From Corinectria fuckeliana (lineage: Eukaryota; Ascomycota; Sordariomycetes; Hypocreales; Nectriaceae): a stretch of DNA of 64,000 nt. Below, piece by piece: positions 22,637 through 33,626 of the stretch. Within the stretch, counting starts at the first letter, position 1. Each line of letters opens with the position of its first letter. The stretch covers positions 715 through 64,714 of the forward strand of contig WPDH01000064.1 of assembly GCA_019137255.1 (NCBI GenBank). Reading direction: 5' to 3'. The notes under the pieces were generated by a model. The model saw only the letters and a program-made list of their open reading frames with translations, searched no databases and was not told where the DNA came from. Made by a program: the position numbers and the translations under genes.

Positions 22637-25040
22637 TTACCACTCATTATTCATGACTTCGTTGTCATACTTGCCTTGTGTGTCTTGTGCCGCCGATGGG
22701 TCTCCCCATGGCGGCGCCGGTGCCGGGGTATTTACGGCCGTGTCAACCCATGACCCAGGCATGACGTTGCCTCCGGCCATGGGATTTGTCTGGCCCTCTC
22801 CGTGTTGTTCTGGACCCCAGCCGACGTTGTTATCACTCCCCCGTCCGCTTTGGCCTCCACCCGTGTTCCAGTCGTTCGCACTGTGTCTGGATGATCCTAT
22901 GTGAGTATCTTCACCCCAGTGGTCGCCCCTCTTTCTCTGCGTTGTATCATTACTCCGGTGGGAATCCCTGGCCGACCCTCCCCAAGTGTTCTGCCCCTCC
23001 TGTCTGTTGTTTGTCTGGCCCCATGTGTCCGTCTTTGGAGCCGTTTGATCCCATTTATTCTGTTGGTCATCAGCCCCATCGTTGTTGGACCATCCTTGGG
23101 CAGAGGACGGGTGGTTGTCGTTTTTGCCGGTACGACGCGTCTCCTTGGAGGCTTTGCGAACGTAACTGCTGAACTGCGACAGGGGCCTCTTGGGAAGGTA
23201 AGGATTCGGCGGCTTCTGGCAGGAAGGTTAGCAAAGTCACAACATGTGTACCAAGTAAACGTAGGTCTCATACCTGGATATCCTCGGGCCCAATGTTGTT
23301 CAGACCATCCTTATCCTTGTCCTTGCTGGACGCAGGGATTCCGGCACCTCCAGACATGACGTACATCCCGTTGTCCCCTTTCATCTGCTGGGGATCGAGG
23401 TGATTCATCATTTGGCCCGGGGGGCCTGAGACAAAGCCTGGGGGAGGGGCCATGGAATTCCACGGCCCGGGTGGCACTCCCTGAGTGATTGGCACCTGGC
23501 CGTAACCGTATGCATGCGGCGGTGGCGCATTTTGGGGCGACTGTTGGTTATCGAATCCGTAATAGTATTGATTCTGGGTGGGGTGAGGCATTCCCATCGG
23601 AAGCGGCTTGTTGTTGCTGTTGTTGGTAGCTCGACTGGGATACAGCGCATTGCCATGGTTGTTACCGTAAACTGGTCCATAGTAGACACGGACAATGTTA
23701 TGCGCTTGGTCGTAAAAGGCGTTGGGGGGAGGATCTTCAGGAGTTTCAACAACTCGCTCCGTTTGGACTACCTCCGCACGTATCGGCTCGATTAGATTAG
23801 GGCGCCTGAGGTTTGGGAATGGCATCGCCTCGGGATAGTCGCCCTTGTTAGTCTCATTCTTGTTCTTGGACTTCTTAGAAGCCTTCTTCTCAGACACGTG
23901 GACTTTTTTTGCCTTCTCAGGCTTGGCCGTGTCCTCGTCCTGATCGCTGTTCTCATTCTCGTTCTCGGGTCCCTTCTTTTGCTTCTGCTTCTGCTTCTGT
24001 TTTTGTTGCTGACCTTGCTTTTTGCCGCCGTCTGATTTTTTCTTGGTCGATCTGTTCTTTTTCTTGCTGGGTTTGGTTTCTTCTTCTGTATCTTTGGCCG
24101 ACTCGGAGGTCTCGCCATCTGCATCCGACTCCTCCGTTTGCTTCCCTCCTTTCGACTTGGACTTCGTTGTCTCTTGTTTTTTGGCTTTGGCGGGTGGGTC
24201 AGGCTCGGACTCGGAAGTCTCAGCATCCGTCTCTGATTCTTCACTCTTGGGTTCTGACCTCTTCTTTGCCGCCGTCTTCTTGGCTTGGTTTTTGCCCTTG
24301 GTAGGCTTCTCGGGCTCGGACTCTGAGGTCTCGTTGGCAGAGTCAGAGGTCTCTGCTTCGGAACTTGTTTCCTTGGCCTTCTTGCCGTTGTTCTTTTTCC
24401 CATTGACCGCGTCTTTCTTCTTGCCTTTTTTAGGGGGATAGTCAGCTTCGGACTCAGAGGTCTCGGTGTTGCTGTCGCTGCCGCCTTTCTTGGATAGCTT
24501 TCGCAGCATCTCTCGCCCGTTCGCGCATCGCCGACACTTACAAGTGGGGTGGGGATCGGAGTCGCATTCAGTGTCTGTGTCGCTGGAGGGCTTTTGCTTT
24601 TGTTGTTGCTTCTTGCCTTTGGCAGGCTTGGGTGCATCATCAGAACTGTCTGCTGAGGAGTCGCCTGCCTTGCTTGACTGGGTCGAATCGGGAGTCGACT
24701 CGACAGCGGAATCGGAGGTGTCATCTGAGTCGGCAACCGGAGGTTTTTGCTTCTTTAGTGCTGACTTCTTGGGTGCGTCCTTAGTGTTCTCGTCGAAGCG
24801 GACCTTCTTGACAGCTGGGCTGGAGTTGTGGGAAGCCGGGTTGCTGCGGCCAGTCCTGGGATATGTGATCTTCAGAGTGTCCTCCTCAGACTCGTCGTCG
24901 GTGGTAATCTCGACTCTGACGACATCTCGGTGTCTGGGCCTGGTCTTTTTGGGGATGGGCCCGAGGGCGGATGGGATTGTTGTGCCAATGACCCATTCGT
25001 AGAAGTTGGAGGGGCCAGTGACTTTTCGAGCCCGCGCCAT
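22637..25040 (-). CDS. Ser/Glu-Lys repeat protein with WG/GW-rich C-terminal exon
   Basis: Two exons, 25040-23274 and 23215-22637, encode 781 residues. The intron (23216-23273) is phase 0, with donor CAG|GTATGA and acceptor TGCCAG. Residues about 85-440 alternate acidic Ser/Glu blocks (ETSESE, SEAETSDS) with Lys/Pro-rich blocks, like Nopp140/Srp40. A Pro/Asn/Gln/Tyr-rich segment (about 450-589) follows. The last exon adds 192 residues with ten tryptophans, mostly in WG or GW pairs (GWSNN, TWGQ, TWGGS, HWGED, GWGPE, PWGD), and ends NNEW. No globular domain is recognised. The N-terminus (FYEWVIGTTIPSALGPIPKK) looks folded or conserved. WG/GW-rich disordered regions bind Argonaute proteins in GW182 and Tas3; that function here is inference. 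Without the splice the frame would stop one codon after the donor, so the W-rich tail is easily missed. Confidence 0.75.
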
Positions 25041-25686
25041 AGCTGCAAACGAGCTGAGGGTTGAAGGAAGGAAGCGAGCGAGAGAGCGAGGAGAAGACTC
25101 TGTTGTGAAGGGCTGTTTTTGCAAGGAAGAGGACGGGAGACGGTTGGTGGGGAATTGGTGTGCAGTGTTGGAATTGCCGATGCAGCTGAGGTGAAGGTGA
25201 ACGCAACGTCAACAAGAGGTGACTGGCAACCCCCCGAGGTCGGATGCGTCCGCAGTGGGTGAGCACAGCACAGAGAAGACGCGTCTGTTGAGGATAAAGA
25301 CTTGGACATGCATGTTCTGTTCAGATGCGATTGATTGCAAGTGGAAAGGGGCAAAGAAACCTGTCGTGCAAAAGAGTGACTGTCGAGGTGAGTTGAGGCG
25401 GCAACCGTCATGAGGGAAGGAGTCATGCCTGCCCGTCGTAGGGTTCTTTCTGTCCTAACTCCTAGAACAATAACCATCGCCGTGGCTAAACCTGTTCTGA
25501 TGTCATCATCCTCGTGTCTTCATCCTCGTAGCATCATCCGCACAGCTTCTTGCTCTCCTCGCATCTTCCATCCTCGCACCTTTCTTCATCCTTGTTTCTT
25601 CATCCTCACTTCTTCCTCTTCATCCTCTTCTTCTTCTTCTTCTTCTTCTTCTTCTCCCCTCCTCCCTCGCTCACTCACCCACTCAC
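25041..25686. other. Intergenic region between two minus-strand genes
   Basis: It contains the 3' flank of the dephospho-CoA kinase gene and the promoter of the Ser/Glu-repeat gene. A CTT microsatellite lies near its right end. No gene seen. Confidence 0.6.
25627..25655. repeat. (CTT)n microsatellite
   Basis: About nine to ten uninterrupted CTT units, embedded in a longer C/T-rich stretch at 25495-25670, lie just downstream of the dephospho-CoA kinase stop. On the transcribed strand this reads GAA. Confidence 0.85.
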
Positions 25687-26514
25687 TCACAACTTCCCCT
25701 TGGGCTCCCGAAACTGAGCAGCCTCCCATCGCTTGTTGATCTGAACATTCTGATAGTACCGCGCCGCCGCCACCGCAACCGCCAGCGGCGGACACCCCAG
25801 CAGAAGCCACGCCCACCAGTCCGGCTGCGCCCCTCGCATCTCGGCCACGGCGCCCTCCAGCTGCTCGCCCAGCTCCTCGCGCGTCCCGTCGTTCCACAGC
25901 ACCACGCCGTTGCCGCCGCCGCGCTCCTCGGCCCGCCGCGCCTTGTCCCGCACGTCCGACTGGCTGCGCACCCGGTTCTCCGCGTCCTCGGCGCTCAGGT
26001 GTGCGTCGCGCGCCCGCAGCCGCGCCATCTGTACCGCCGGGTCCCGCACCGCCACCACCACCGACACGCCGCAGAACCGGTCCAGCCCGCTCTCGAACAG
26101 CAGCGGGATGTCTAGCACCACCGCCCAGTGGCCCCGCAGGTAGCACCCGACCACCGTCTTGAACATCGACCACCGCACCGCCGGGTGCACGATGCCGTTG
26201 AGCACCTGCCGGTCCCTCTTGCGCGCCTCGCTGTCTCCGAAGATGCGCTTGCCCAGCGCCGGCCGGTTGAGCGGTCTGCCTTTGCCGTCGGGGCCATCCT
26301 GAGGCATGTCCTGCGACGGGTCCACGAGGAGGTCCGGCGTCGTCGGGCCAAAGTGCTTCACGATGGCCTTGTAGCCGTTGGTGCCGGGCTCCACGACCTG
26401 GCGCGCAATGACATCGGCATCCACGATGGGCAAGTTGTACGGCGTGGTGGCTAGCATCGACGACACTGTCGACTTGCCCGTGGCAATCGAGCCCGTCAGC
26501 CCGATGAGCAGCAT
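25687..26514 (-). CDS. CAB5: Dephospho-CoA kinase
   Basis: One exon of 275 residues. It phosphorylates dephospho-CoA, the last step of coenzyme A synthesis. The N-terminus MLLIGLTGSIATGKST is the family P-loop. DADVIARQVV, a conserved segment near RPALGKRIFGD, HPAVRW and DIPLLFESGLDRF are family motifs in the expected order. After the catalytic core (about 210 residues) comes WWAWLLLGCPPLAVAVAAARYY (about 233-254), a hydrophobic segment that would make the protein tail-anchored, followed by a basic tail. Yeast Cab5 is found at mitochondria and lipid particles, which agrees with membrane attachment. The start at the P-loop is the only sensible one. Confidence 0.93.
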   Translation of the reverse strand: MLLIGLTGSIATGKSTVSSMLATTPYNLPIVDADVIARQVVEPGTNGYKAIVKHFGPTTPDLLVDPSQDMPQDGPDGKGRPLNRPALGKRIFGDSEARKRDRQVLNGIVHPAVRWSMFKTVVGCYLRGHWAVVLDIPLLFESGLDRFCGVSVVVAVRDPAVQMARLRARDAHLSAEDAENRVRSQSDVRDKARRAEERGGGNGVVLWNDGTREELGEQLEGAVAEMRGAQPDWWAWLLLGCPPLAVAVAAARYYQNVQINKRWEAAQFREPKGKL

Positions 26515-27469
26515 GTTTTGGCTGTTGGATGATGAATGGATGTGGTGATGATGAAGTGAGATGAAGCCTAGCAGCTTGTTCGCGTGAGACCTTGACGGAA
26601 GACGGGAGATGATATGATGCCTGATACTGGAGCACGCGGGGGAATGATGCGATTACCGAGGATGCACAGCACGGATACGGACGACCTCTATTCCCCGCCA
26701 AGTCCATTCCCCGCCAAGCGGTACGTGTACGTGCCCAAGCAAGTCTGGGGGAAGGATCCATTTTAAGCCGCACCAACCTTAGACGACACGGCTACACAGC
26801 CACAGAGAGTCTCGAAAGACGTAACAAAAGTAGGCAGCATCTTTTGCCGTACTAAAACATCACAAAGAGAAGCACCTGGTCGTTGATGTAAGGGTTTTCT
26901 TGTCCGGGCCTATTGAATAAGAGCCAGCCTGAGTAGCAAGATTGACTGCTCAGTTGCCCGGATTGTCCACGTGAAAACAAACAACAGGTCACCTTTCTTG
27001 GGGCCCTGCCCAAAGCCAAATCCTCGATCCATTGCCTGCCAGGCTGCAAACTCTTTGCACCCAAGCCCCCGTTGCCAATAAACCATATCCCTCCAAGACC
27101 TGACCGGTTGTCGATTCGGCGTGGCCGTAGAGAATCGGCTTGATCCTGTTTATTAGGTTAGCCTCGGGAAATAAATGATATTCGCTAGCCGCAACATACT
27201 TGATAAGGTTCAGTAAAAGGTGGCGTCGTAGAGAAGGACGAGTGCTGCTTGAATCGAAATAAAACCGCGAGAAAACCGAACTATTGCATGTCATCACTTT
27301 GGTCCCCAAACGGGATTTCCTTGGCTTCCTTACATGTATAACACTGCACAGAGGGGTCCGCAGAGACTTAGAACCCGTACGATGGGAGATCTCTGTGAAT
27401 GTTTATCATCAGGCACTAGCCGGCAAGGAAAACAGCGTCTCTCCAATATTGCTTACTGGTTGTCGTTGG
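26515..27469. other. Intergenic region
   Basis: Promoter of the dephospho-CoA kinase gene plus the 3' flank of the next minus-strand gene. A minus-strand frame at 26989-27294 is open but has no recognised domain, so no gene is claimed. Confidence 0.5.
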
Positions 27470-29652
27470 CTAGTTGTGCTTCCGGGAGGCATAGAACCAG
27501 CCCCCGTCCATCACAAGCCAACGGCAGTCGTCCAAGTTGTCAATAGAAAACCGGTTGCGCTGAGTCCAGTCACCATTCTGTTCGAGCACCCAGTAAAAAC
27601 GAGAAGGGTCATCGTCGGCGGGCTTGAAGTCCTGAGGCTCGTAGAGACCGTTCTCGTGAGCGAACTTGATCTGACGAGACTGCTCCTCGGACGCCGTGCG
27701 ACCCATCCCAGTGACCTCGGGGATATGACCTGAATTACCTGCAATGACGGGGTACCCTCCGTTGACAGCAGCGCCGCCCGGCAGTCCCATCGGAGCCATG
27801 CCCGCCATGTGCTGCGCCTGGGGCATAAAGGCCGGCTGGCCGTTCACCATGACGGGCTGTTGGCCCACGACGGGTTGCTGGACGTAGTACGGCTGCTGGG
27901 CGACAACATAGCTACCGTGAGCTGGCTGGGGAGCCATGTGACCGACGGTTGGCTGCTGCAAAGTAAACGGTTAGCGGAGAGTTCTGACAGGAGTGAATCC
28001 GAAAGATGGTTGCAAAGTGAAAGCTCCTGGACCACTCGATCCAGGAACATCAGCGGGACGAAAGGCCCGCACAACCACAACCACAACCACAAGCAAACAA
28101 GAAACAGGAACCAGCAACTCTACTTGCATAGTAGGTGTAGCCATTCAGATAAAAGGTCTTTGGTAGGACGACGGTTGTGCAGGCGGCCGCGTAGACAGCA
28201 GGAGGGGCAGAAACAAAGGAGACAGAAGGGGGGGCACCGACTTGAACACCAGGGGCGAAACCCCCGTCAAAGCGAGGCACATAAACATGGGGGATAGGGC
28301 CAAAGGTCGTATCCGGGACCGGAGGCTGGAAGTGCACTCCCATGGCGGGAGGCGCCGAGTTCTGGTAGTCGCCCATGGTTGCGCAAGACGATTGCGGGTG
28401 GCCGATGTAGGTGACTGGTGCAGACCCGGGGTGATGCGGTGCTTGGGTGAAGGCGGAGGCGGAGGCGGGCTGAGGAAATCGACCTGGAACCTGCTGCTGG
28501 GTGACGCAGAACGGTGCGTGTTGCTGATGCTGAAATTGATGCTGATGGGGCGTGCCGTAGGTGTAGGTGCCAGTGCCGGGCAGCTGGTGGCTGAGGCTCT
28601 GCGTCGGGTTGGCAGCTGTGTGCCACTGCACGCGACTGTTGGAGTTGGGCGCCGGGCCAACCTGTGGAAAGCTCGAGGGCTGGGGATCGTCGACAGAATC
28701 GCCCTTGTCACTGCTGGAGCTTTTCTTGTGGCTGGCGCTGGTGCTGATGCCGGGGGGACCGGTGCTGGTCTTGACGTTGAAGCCGCCGCTGGGAGAGCTG
28801 GCCGTGGTGAAGCCGGTGATTTTGCCGCTGAAGGCAGTAGGTCTGTTGTTGTTGTTGCTGGTGTTGTTTCTGTAGGAAGTGGGGGTGGTGTTGTTGTTGT
28901 TGTTGTTGTCGTCCTCAGGTTCGAAATGCACCTGGCGAGGATCCGGAGTCTTCAGGCGACGAGGCGTCCTGGGAGACTTGTGGTCGCTCGTACCTGCGGC
29001 GGGAGGAGAGGAGGCCATTGCTGCTTTCATTCCCCCCGGTGGAGACAACAGGAAGGAGGCTGGGCCAATCTATCCACTTTCGAGGGTGATTCAAAGATTG
29101 CAAGCCCTCCAAAAGGGAACTGGTGGCCTTGGAGGTCACAAAGAAAAATTTGCGTCGAAGGGGAAAAAAAGGAGTGGAAGAGGTTGAAGTTCAGGTGCTC
29201 AGGGGGGACAGGTTTTAATATCTCCCATCCCGGTGTCCCAGAGGCCCCCCTTATGTATTCGCACAGAAAGTACAGGCAAACACAATTCAGACGCGGGGGA
29301 GACAGTGATGGTGTTGCAATCGACAAGAAGAGGCTCCCCCAACGGTCATTGACTAGGTAGTTGGTAGTAGTAGGCAGTCGTCCATTCACCTCGGTCTCCA
29401 CGGATGCCCCTTTATTCACCACTCGGCGTGCTCGAGTCAACCAGAACAACCAATCTCGATAGAAAACACACACAGATCAAAGAAAGCAAACCCAAATACC
29501 AAACAAACAACACAAGGCAACGAAGAAAACAAACTTACTATTTTCTGTAGGGCCCAGTTCTGGCCATCGTGCGCCCAAACAGACTGCTCGGGCAGCGTGT
29601 CCAGCGGGTCTTCGTATTTAGACCACGTCCAGGGGAAGCACGGCAGACACAT
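27470..29652 (-). CDS. Unrecognised Asn/Gln/Pro-rich protein with aromatic C-terminal domain
   Basis: Proposed exons are 29652-29539, 29069-28128 and 27955-27470, giving 513 residues. Exon 1 encodes MCLPCFPWTWSKYEDP and a Trp-containing segment SVWAHDGQNWALQKI before a GTAAGT donor. Exon 2 is Ser/Asn/Pro/His-rich and disordered. Exon 3 has QQP-rich repeats, then a compact ending with PSRFYWVLEQNGDWTQRNRF and GGWFYASRKHN that looks like a small folded domain. I do not recognise the family. Intron 2 (27956-28127) can be joined in frame with a GC donor (TAT|GCAAGT) and TTTGCAG acceptor; the GTAGAG donor three bases on would break the frame. Intron 1 is long (469 nt) and its acceptor (GGATAG) is weak, so exon 1 might belong to an alternative first exon; translation could then begin at 29030. 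Confidence 0.55.
27956..28127 (-). other. Candidate GC-AG intron
   Basis: The donor TAT|GCAAGT carries the ideal GC-donor hexamer; the acceptor is TTTGCAG, with CGCTAACC as branch site. It joins both coding frames in phase 0, whereas the overlapping GT donor gives a premature stop. Confidence 0.55.
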
Positions 29653-30067
29653 TATGAACAACTGAACGGTATCCCCTAGAGTCTGTTGTGGTGGTGTTGT
29701 CTTTTTTGTCTTGGGACGTCAATTGAGGAAACGAGAATCGGTCGTTGAGAAGCGATTGCGTTGTTGCAGGAGGAGCGTTCGGGCTTGGCTGTTGTTCTGC
29801 AAGGTGAGCCTAGCCTGACAGGAGACCTACGAGCTCCGGCATGCAGCTACCTACCTAGTATACGCCACCCTGATTACATCCAAACTTGCCCTATGTTGTT
29901 GTTCTCGCAATAAAATTCGCGTCTTAAGCTAATTCCTTTCAATGGATAAGCACCTGGCAGCTATTACAATATTTTGCTACAACAAGTAGGTAACCCCCAC
30001 AGCCCACAATCCGACACAAGCACAACCACAACCAGTCCATGAACTAAGCAAATCAGCTTGACACATT
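29653..30067. other. Intergenic region
   Basis: Promoter of the gene on its left (minus strand) and the 3' flank of the gene on its right. No coding sequence seen. Confidence 0.6.
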
Positions 30068-31975
30068 CTACTCGTTCACCTCACCCTCCCCTCCATCCAA
30101 ATCACCATTTCCAACATCTTTCAAGTCGTCATGCTCAGCAGTCAGCTTGTACCGATTCATCGGCTTATCCAGCCAGTTAAGCATCTGCGCCACTCGTTCC
30201 CCCTGTTCTCTCTCTCTCGCCTTGTCGGTTTGCCCCGCCAAGAGACCATCTAGCATAGCAAGTTGCTCCTCATCGAGCTCTGGTTCTCCAAGCGTCGGGG
30301 GCTGGATGTATTTTTCAAGCGCTTCCAGCTGAGGCCACAGTCGGCGCAGGTAAATCTTCCAGGACTGTTGGGACTCATTAGTATCTAGGAAATTTCAATT
30401 CTGATCTGCAGAGGGGCAACTCACTCGCACCAGAACCGGGTATTTTCCCGCGCGAACGCCTTCCTCGAGTACGTTGAACGAGTCTTCGCCTTTGAGTACC
30501 GTCCATGAGCGAACTCTTCCAGGCCCCTTTCCAGCATAAACCTTGTAGCTCTCTCGAGCATGAAGCTTGAATCTCCAGGTGGCCCCCTCGTTACGAGGAT
30601 CGTAACATGGCTTGCATAGCTCTCTCAGGTAATTCATTGCCTTCTTCTTGCCCTCGTCGTTACCGTTCTTTCTGACGATGTTGAGCTTCTTCCGGATCTC
30701 CTTGAGAGTCTCTTGGCTTGGCTCGTTATCCGCCGGTGACCAAGCGTCCAGTCGGAGGTTAAACCCGGTGAGGTTCAGGCCAGGAGGCATGCTGACGCGT
30801 CGAACCATGAGCTTTCCACCCGTTGCAAGTTCAACGATATTGGCACGGTAGTATCCGGGCAGGAGAACTCGTCCGTCGATGAGACGAGTCTTGGCGATCA
30901 CTTTGATAAAGTCCACAAGGTCGTTGTACTTCAATCGAGCTTCTTCCCAGGGCATGGGGGGGAGGTTTGGCTTTTCCCTGTTGCCATCCCATTCGTTTTG
31001 GCACTCTGCCCTCACCTCTTGCTCCGCCAAAAGCTTGGCCTTGCTCATGAGAGATGAGTTGGCCTCGTTTTTAGCTATCTCCATGAAGGCAATTTGCCTC
31101 TCCCGAAGACTCTCGGTGATGTGCATTTTGGATGAAGGAAGTGGGGAAGAGGTCTCCATAGGGATATACCAGGTACTGTCAAACCCATCGAAGCTGTTGA
31201 TTCCTTCCGGGTCCCCTTCTTGTCCATAGCTAGGGGTCCAGAGGCTTGTCCCGTCGAGCTGACCGTCTTTGTAAACAACTGTTGCCCTTTCCCGCCAGCT
31301 GTCAAGGAACCACGAGACCAACTCTTCCTTGAGCTTCTTTGGATCAAGCAGATCGTTCTTACGAACCTGATTCGTTTTGTTATTCAGAGTCAGGCGGGTT
31401 GGCTGAACTCCTTGAGATGGGTTCGAAGCGGGTTTCTCACGCTGCTCCTCTGCTTTGGGCGCTCCAGGATGAGCAGAGATGACAGCTCGGGACGGGTCCT
31501 CTGGCTCAGCTCGCGGAGGCGGCATTGCAAGACCGGTTGAGCCAACATTCTGGGACTGGCCGGCGTCTTCAGCTCGCGCGAGGGTGCAGGCTGCGTGTAT
31601 GGGAGCTCCAGGACGACTTGAGTCAAACCGCAGGGGCGACCACGGTGGTGGCGAGGGTGTTTTGCGATGAGCCAAGTCGGCACCTCGGGATAGTCCCTCT
31701 TTGTAAACTCGCGGAAGGTTGCGGGCACTGGGCTGGGGCGTTCGGTGACAACTGGAGTCCATGTTTTGAGACTGGTCCTCTTGCACAACTCTTTGAGGCG
31801 TGTATAATGGAGTCTTGTGCGTTTCCGGATGGCCTTCGTCGGCATCATGGGACTGGCCTGCTTGCTCAAGTCGCCAAGGCGTGCGAGATGCCGATGTTGG
31901 CGTTCGCAGGCAAGCCGCAGCTTCGAATGTATGCTTGTTCACCCTTAGGTCGTTTGCGGTTGCTTCGTCCGCCAT
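30068..31975 (-). CDS. Unrecognised protein with degenerate N-terminal repeats (615 aa)
   Basis: Exons 31975-30425 and 30364-30068, joined in phase 0 across a 60-nt intron (CGA|GTGAGT; CCCAACAG), encode 615 residues. Residues about 20-170 hold four or five degenerate units of 25-35 residues, each with a TP pair, a Trp/Arg segment and a Gln-Ser element (AGQSHDAD, EDQSQNMD, AGQSQNVG). From about 200 the protein is more ordered: SWFLDSWRERATVVYKDGQL, a helical Lys/Glu-rich middle, RVLLPGYYRANIVELATGGK and a C-terminal part with VRSWTVLKGEDSFNVLEEGV that ends in a helical acidic tail supplied by exon 2. No membrane segment or signal peptide. I do not recognise a family; it may be lineage-specific. 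Confidence 0.7.
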
Positions 31976-32839
31976 TGCATTAGAAACGCAGATGTTCGTG
32001 CGCAGGCAGAGGGAAAGAGGAAACAGGGAAAGAAGAATTCGGCGACGGAAACAACAAAGGTTCTGATCTTACCTACAGTGTAACAGATGCGAAGAGGTTG
32101 GAGCAGTGTGTGAATACAACAAATCGACCACGCCATCGGAGCCATGTGAAGTGGCTGGTGCCTGGGATTTATTGCCATCAAAGCAAACAAACGCCGCCGC
32201 GACGGCAGTCACGGGCCAACCGCAACGGGAAGCTGCCAGCTGGTGTCGGACTGCCTCGATGCCTGCCAGCTGGCAACCGTCAACTTGTACTAGTAGCCGC
32301 CCGTCGATGCTCTAACCCGTCCGTCCCGTCCCTATAGTAAGCTATGGGAGTGAACGGGATTCGCGGAGACGGGAACCGCCGGTACAGGAAATCCAGGGGT
32401 AGCGCAGGTAGGACTCTTGACGCAGACTGTCTCGTCTTGAGAGGATGCTTAACTTGCGAGGGCTCTTATCTCAAGAAACTGCAATATAGTGGACGGCTGG
32501 GCATCGTTGCCACAAAAAAAGAAAAAGCACAAACAAGGCCGCACTTGACGGTCAACTTTAAAAAGTGTTGTTATTACAGATCAGACGCCCGCCCCTTCAG
32601 ATGCTCTAATTCACACCGAAACCCCGATGTAATATACATTTGCCCATGGGAGGAGAGATCGTCCGTAGCCATGCCTCCAAACTCCACCCAACGCTGTAGT
32701 CTCAGCATATACAAGGGAAATGGTGTCCCATCATCTGCCATCTTCCCATCCCTTCTTCCTCTTCCCGGTCCATGCGTCCGCAATTAACATCGCTCAATCC
32801 GGCATCATACCAGCGGCTGACATGGCATCGAATCATTCA
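31976..32839. other. Intergenic region
   Basis: Promoter of the repeat-containing gene on the left and the 3' flank of TIM23 on the right. No coding sequence or structured element recognised. Confidence 0.6.
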
Positions 32840-33626
32840 TTACAAGTACAGCTCATCAGTGGCCGGCGCAGGCTCCGAGGCGGGGAAGAAAGATCGTCGA
32901 GTAACCTAAGGGCGCGTTAGCAAAGAAGGACACAATAGAGGCAACCCAGGGAGGCCCTCAAGAGGCCAATCGGGAAATACATACAGCCCAAACACTCGCC
33001 ACAGAGGCGACGATACCGCCAGAAATCATCATAGGACGAAGACCTCGGGTGCTCTTAAAGAGCATACCGCTCAGGGCACCAGCGATAACAGTGTTGGCGG
33101 CATCGTGCTTGCCACGCAGGGAGCCGACCAGAGAGTTGAAGCAGTTGTAGATAATGGCGACGACACCAAGGGAGTTGCCCAGGAAAGGTCCTCGCCTAGT
33201 GACGGCATTGAGAACCGAGTTCAGCCGCAGCTTGGGAGGCTGGCCATACGACCTCCGCAGTCCCTCCTGCAGACCCCAAGCGCCTCCTATCGACAGGCCA
33301 GCCAGGTATGTGATGCCGGTGCCGTAACACAGGTCGTCTGTGAAGCCGCGGGAGGGCAGGACCGATTGGCCGCCGGGCAGGTCGGAGAGAGCAGAATCTT
33401 CGAGGGATATGTATTCGAGGGTATCGCGGTTGAGGCCGGCCAGGGGATGTAGTTGTGAGGGGTCGGCGAAGGAAGAGCTCTGCAAAAATGACTCGACGCC
33501 TTGGCCCTCGGAGGGATCGAAGGAGAGATGTTGTGGGGGCTCTTGGGTCGAAACGTGCTGCTGTTGTTGCTGCTGCTGAGGGTTGGGCTTGTTGCCACCG
33601 GTTAAGGCATTCCAGAGCGACGACAT
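32840..33626 (-). CDS. TIM23: Mitochondrial import inner membrane translocase subunit Tim23
   Basis: Exons 33626-32985 and 32905-32840 give 235 residues. Tim23 forms the presequence translocase of the inner mitochondrial membrane with Tim17 and Tim50. The N-terminal about 95 residues are hydrophilic and include a polyglutamine run, matching the intermembrane-space receptor part. The C-terminal half carries the Tim17/22/23 fold: GTGITYLAGLSIGGAWGLQEG, the basic PPKLRLNSVLNAVTRRGPFL loop, GNSLGVVAIIYNCFNSLVG, then NTVIAGALSGMLFKSTRGLR. The last exon is only 66 nt and adds VTRRSFFPASEPAPATDELY plus Leu; reading through the 79-nt intron (GTATGT donor, CCTTAG acceptor) would instead stop after seven residues. 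The ATG at 33626 (MSSLWNALTGG) is chosen over an upstream in-frame extension with no family support. Confidence 0.93.

Noticed and set aside
23792..24736. 314-residue Arg/Pro-rich minus-strand frame
   Set aside because: Shifted frame of the Ser/Glu-Lys repeat region of the real minus-strand gene.
26989..27294. Minus-strand frame starting MTCNSS with a possible 50-60-nt intron at about 27145-27199, as a small mitochondrial protein gene
   Set aside because: The frame stays open with or without splicing and no motif or family is recognisable; composition does not separate it from chance.
28242..29360. 372-residue plus-strand frame
   Set aside because: Gly/Val/Leu-rich antisense shadow of the Asn/Pro-rich gene on the minus strand.
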